This document shows positions 3,204 to 6,027 of a stretch of 6,027 bases of DNA, one piece after another. Each line of letters starts with the position of its first letter. The stretch's first letter is position 1. The DNA is from Lachnospiraceae bacterium UBA4380 (GTDB taxonomy: Bacteria > Bacillota > Clostridia > Lachnospirales > Lachnospiraceae). The stretch spans positions 1 through 6,027 of the forward strand of contig DGRU01000112.1 of the NCBI GenBank assembly GCA_002390025.1. Reading direction: 5' to 3'. The translations under genes were made by a program, and so were the position numbers. The notes under the pieces were generated by a model that ran no database searches, was not told where the DNA came from, and saw only the letters and a program-made list of their open reading frames with translations.

Positions 3204-6027
3204 TTACTTTTTCGAAATTTCAGAAGTCTCTGTCGTGTCTCCCAAAAAGGTTTTGACATGATAATCGTCTCCTTTCTTATTGTGTCGGAATGAGATCTCC
3301 CCCTGTAAATCAGTCCTGTAAATGGCTGGCTGAGATTCGGAGGATTCAAGTCTGTCCAGCAGTTCTTCTGCAGGATGCCCATACATATTGTCGATCCCGG
3401 CGGAAATGATGGCAATGTCCGGGTGAACCAACTGCAGGAAATGCTCGGAAGTCGCATTTTTGCTGCCGTGATGGGCAACTTTCAAAACGTCAATGTTCGG
3501 AAGCTCCTCTGAATCCTGCAGAAGGTTCGTCTCCGTCAGGTGCTTCAGGAGTTCCTCCTCTCCCTGACCTTCCAGGTCACCTGTGAGCAGAGCCGAAAAA
3601 CCTTCTGCCTTTCCTGACAAATCCGGTTTGACAGCAGAATCTTCCTCTGGCGAAAGAGATGAATCTCTATATCTGAGCAGCAGGGTCGTCGAGTATTCGT
3701 TGGCATCCTCATAAGAGGCACCCCGGGCGGGGTGGAGGCAGTCCAGGGTGAGGTCTCCACTGCGTAGCCGCAGTCCCCGGCTGATGTAGTGGACCGGGAT
3801 GCCGGCCTGCCCGCACAGTTTCTCGATACTTCTGTAGTTTTCTCCCTTTGCGTCCTCTGTGAGATCGGGAAGATAGACCGCGGAGAGCGAAATAAGTGGT
3901 TTTTCCTCCGCAGCTGCTTCCAGGAATTGCAGGAGGCCGCTGCAGTGGTCGCTGTCGTCATGGGTCAGGATGATGCCGTCCAGGCGGCCCACACCCTTAC
4001 TGTGGAGAAAAGGAATGAGGGTGTATTTGGCAAGATCCTCTTTTGTGGAGCTGCCTCCGTCAATCAGAAAATGCCTTCCCCTGCAGCTGATAAATATCCC
4101 ATCCCCTTGACCGACATAGAGCATATCCATCTCGAAAGCAGGAGAAAAGCGGAAGGCCAGCACAAAGAGGGAGGCTGCTATCCAGAGAGCGGTGCAGATG
4201 CAGGCAAAGTCCTTTCTCGAGCGGTTGTCATAAAGGTGAAAGCTCTGACAAGTTTTCGCAGCTGCCCCGCGCAATAATAAATCAACCCTGTCTTCTTTCC
4301 GTCGACTGCTCTTCAAGGAATCTGCAAAGGCCTCACTCCATACCTTCGCACCCGGATTTTCTGTAATATGTGCAGCATATGCGGTATTCTCAGTTCGTAC
4401 ATTTCTAAGCTGCATAAGAGAAGCTTCCCGCTTCTGCGAAATTGCATCCGCTTCTATGCGTCTTCGCATATGCGGCATCTGGAGACGGACGGAGATGGCT
4501 GCAAGGATGAGCAGCATACTATAGAAAGCCAGAATCCGAATCGGTGAAGGCCTGCCCAATACAATCTCGTGTCCGGGGATCTTCCCGGAAGACTCAGCGA
4601 GAAAACGATAAAAATCCAGGATTAGTTCCGCAGGAAGACCTATAATACGCGGAAGCCCTCTCAGGGCGGAAGGCAGGGCCCCGCCGGCAGACATGGCTCC
4701 GTTGGCAGACAGTGCCTCAGTAGCAGGCAGGATTCTGCCGCCAGGTAGAACCTCGCCGGCAGATAGCGCCCCGCTGGCAGGCAGGGAATCCGTCAGTCCA
4801 CCGAAAAGGCAGCCGATTATTCCTGCCAGCAGGACAGCTCCGCCGGCGCTGACCATGACAACTGTCATGAGAGGGATGACGATCAGGTTCAAGAGCAGAG
4901 AAGTAATGGGAAAAGTGCCGTATGCCCACAGATAGACAGGCAGGGCAGCAAGCGGAATGGCCAGGGCTTTCAGAATGCGGCCGGGGAGGGCGGGCAGCAG
5001 AATGCCAATGGCCAGCACAGCGCAAAAGGAGAACTGGAAGCCTGTGTGAAGAAGGTAGAGAGGCTGGTCCAGCAGCAGGAGAAATGCGGCGATGGAAGCC
5101 GCCGTCAGAATATCATAGGTCCTGCCGATGACTTTGGAAATGATATATAGGGTCAACATGATGAGGGCGCGAAAAACTGATGTGCCCATACCGATCATCT
5201 TTCCATACAGAAAGACAATAAGGATCGATGCGGCCGCACGGACCGGCATGGGGATCCATCGGCATTTTCCGGTCAGCGAAAAAAATCCCATGCCGAGAAG
5301 AGACAGGTGAAGGCCGCTTATGCTTAATATATGCACAATTCCGGCGCCCTGATACAGCTCTCTCGTCTCCTCCTCCAGCAGACCTTTTTCCCCCAGAAGC
5401 ATGGCTTTTAAGACCGCCGAATTCTGTGTTGAAAAAAGGCAGTCAATGCAGTCCGACATGTGATTTTTGAAATGAAACAGCAGCGCCCCCAGCTTGTCTG
5501 TCGGAGCGGAGGCGGCCAGGATATCCACATCACGCAGTGAAAATGACACCCGCAGAATGTGATAATACATGCGGAGGTCAAACTCGCCCTCATTCATGGC
5601 TCTGCGGAATGGATACAGAGTTCCGCACAGACGGACACGGGCACTCATGTCCACTTGGGGTGCATGATCCAGGACACAGAGCACCCGGTCCCGCTTTCCG
5701 GGATCTATTACGCTGCCTGCAGCAGAATCCGTTTTGCTATCTGCTGTAGTATCATCTGTCCGAACATCCGACAGCATCATGCGCCAGACGAGAGTGTCTC
5801 CTTCCATCTTCTGTTCCAGTCCGCAGACTGTTCCGGTAAGCGTCACTCTTTTTCCCCGATACGGTTCATAGTCCGTAAGACTGTATGGAAAAAGAAAGAT
5901 ACAGATTCCAATGGCAGCAGCCAGGACGGCAAGTACTGTAAAAAGCGGTCTTCGTCCGAAAAACCAGAAACCTGGGTGAGAATAACCTCTGTAAAACGAA
6001 TCTCTGTGAAAGGATCCTCCGTAATTC
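3204..6027 (-). CDS. comEC: ComEC/Rec2-family competence DNA channel, 5' end outside the window
   Basis: ComEC forms the inner-membrane channel that takes single-stranded DNA into the cytoplasm during natural transformation. The frame runs from the window edge without a start; 940 complete codons are visible. A GTG at 5844-5846 is the first possible in-frame start seen, but a hydrophobic helix is encoded upstream of it, so the true start is beyond 6027. Numbering from the first full codon: helix 28-46; OB-fold-like soluble domain about 60-170; competence core with GEKGLL and SISGLHLSLLG (about 212-245); helices to about 406; a repeat insert 413-454; helix 494-512; a hydrophilic linker about 513-605; helix 607-626; then a metallo-beta-lactamase domain with VGQGD (638-642), LIDGG (654-658), HDDSDH (689-694), TGDLEG (815-820), AHHGS (851-855) and GHP (883-885). 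The HxDxDH site is intact, which suggests a working nuclease domain. At over 940 residues it is longer than the 776 of B. subtilis ComEC, largely through the insert and linker. Confidence 0.95.
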   Translation of the reverse strand, partial: NYGGSFHRDSFYRGYSHPGFWFFGRRPLFTVLAVLAAAIGICIFLFPYSLTDYEPYRGKRVTLTGTVCGLEQKMEGDTLVWRMMLSDVRTDDTTADSKTDSAAGSVIDPGKRDRVLCVLDHAPQVDMSARVRLCGTLYPFRRAMNEGEFDLRMYYHILRVSFSLRDVDILAASAPTDKLGALLFHFKNHMSDCIDCLFSTQNSAVLKAMLLGEKGLLEEETRELYQGAGIVHILSISGLHLSLLGMGFFSLTGKCRWIPMPVRAAASILIVFLYGKMIGMGTSVFRALIMLTLYIISKVIGRTYDILTAASIAAFLLLLDQPLYLLHTGFQFSFCAVLAIGILLPALPGRILKALAIPLAALPVYLWAYGTFPITSLLLNLIVIPLMTVVMVSAGGAVLLAGIIGCLFGGLTDSLPASGALSAGEVLPGGRILPATEALSANGAMSAGGALPSALRGLPRIIGLPAELILDFYRFLAESSGKIPGHEIVLGRPSPIRILAFYSMLLILAAISVRLQMPHMRRRIEADAISQKREASLMQLRNVRTENTAYAAHITENPGAKVWSEAFADSLKSSRRKEDRVDLLLRGAAAKTCQSFHLYDNRSRKDFACICTALWIAASLFVLAFRFSPAFEMDMLYVGQGDGIFISCRGRHFLIDGGSSTKEDLAKYTLIPFLHSKGVGRLDGIILTHDDSDHCSGLLQFLEAAAEEKPLISLSAVYLPDLTEDAKGENYRSIEKLCGQAGIPVHYISRGLRLRSGDLTLDCLHPARGASYEDANEYSTTLLLRYRDSSLSPEEDSAVKPDLSGKAEGFSALLTGDLEGQGEEELLKHLTETNLLQDSEELPNIDVLKVAHHGSKNATSEHFLQLVHPDIAIISAGIDNMYGHPAEELLDRLESSESQPAIYRTDLQGEISFRHNKKGDDYHVKTFLGDTTETSEISKK
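4665..4790 (-). repeat. in-frame 18-bp minisatellite inside comEC
   Basis: Seven head-to-tail 18-bp copies (steps at 4665, 4683, 4701, 4719, 4737, 4755, 4773; the first is the most diverged) with plus-strand flavour GCCGGCAGACAGNGCNCC. Read as comEC they give seven six-residue blocks: DSLPAS, GALSAG, EVLPGG, RILPAT, EALSAN, GAMSAG, GALPSA, pattern x-x-[LM]-[SP]-[AGS]-x. The block follows a glycine-rich membrane segment and precedes LPAELILDFYRFL, so it sits in a loop of the membrane domain. The 18-bp period keeps the frame whatever the copy number. Confidence 0.9.

Noticed and set aside
3789..4277. Plus-strand 162-codon frame inside comEC
   Set aside because: It is antisense to the conserved metallo-beta-lactamase region and has no ribosome binding site or recognisable product.
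5844..5846. GTG as the true start of comEC
   Set aside because: The frame is open for 60 more codons to the window edge and encodes a hydrophobic helix (FTVLAVLAAAIGICIFLF) expected at the ComEC N-terminus.

Overview
The window looks like chromosomal DNA of a low-to-moderate-GC Firmicute, most likely a clostridial/Lachnospiraceae-type gut anaerobe. The basis is strong AGGAGG-type ribosome binding sites, an extended -10 promoter, a clostridial-style flavin reductase and a ComEC of the Gram-positive layout. The genus cannot be fixed from the sequence. All four protein genes I accept lie on the minus strand, so transcription runs from high to low coordinates.

Right half (3204-6027): most of a comEC gene for the competence DNA-uptake channel, with its 5' end beyond the window edge. 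Its membrane domain carries an unusual in-frame 18-bp tandem repeat (4665-4790), and a long hydrophilic linker precedes the metallo-beta-lactamase domain.

Middle (about 2420-3194): a non-coding tandem array of 13 units between comEC and the next gene. Every unit has a GTGAYC box and, exactly 27 bp later, a TCGCTTC box (GTCGCTTC in most). Unit lengths are only 52, 53, 63 or 74 bp, all close to whole numbers of 10.5-bp helical turns. This is the most interesting object in the window. Directly downstream of it on the minus strand (1572-2384) is a 270-residue protein with a coiled-coil start and a C-terminal PD-(D/E)XK-nuclease-like region.

Left part: a 540-bp intergenic region (1032-1571) holds AT-rich direct repeats, an interlocked pair of inverted repeats, a good extended -10 promoter and a weak terminator-like hairpin. 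A small three-helix membrane protein of unknown function (708-1031) follows. A 17-bp repeat cluster then leads into a flavin reductase-like protein (71-583).

Nothing shows that the four genes form one pathway. comEC and the nuclease-like gene share the array as their intergenic spacer, and the last two genes may share the promoter near 1265. No tRNA, rRNA, CRISPR array or insertion sequence was seen.
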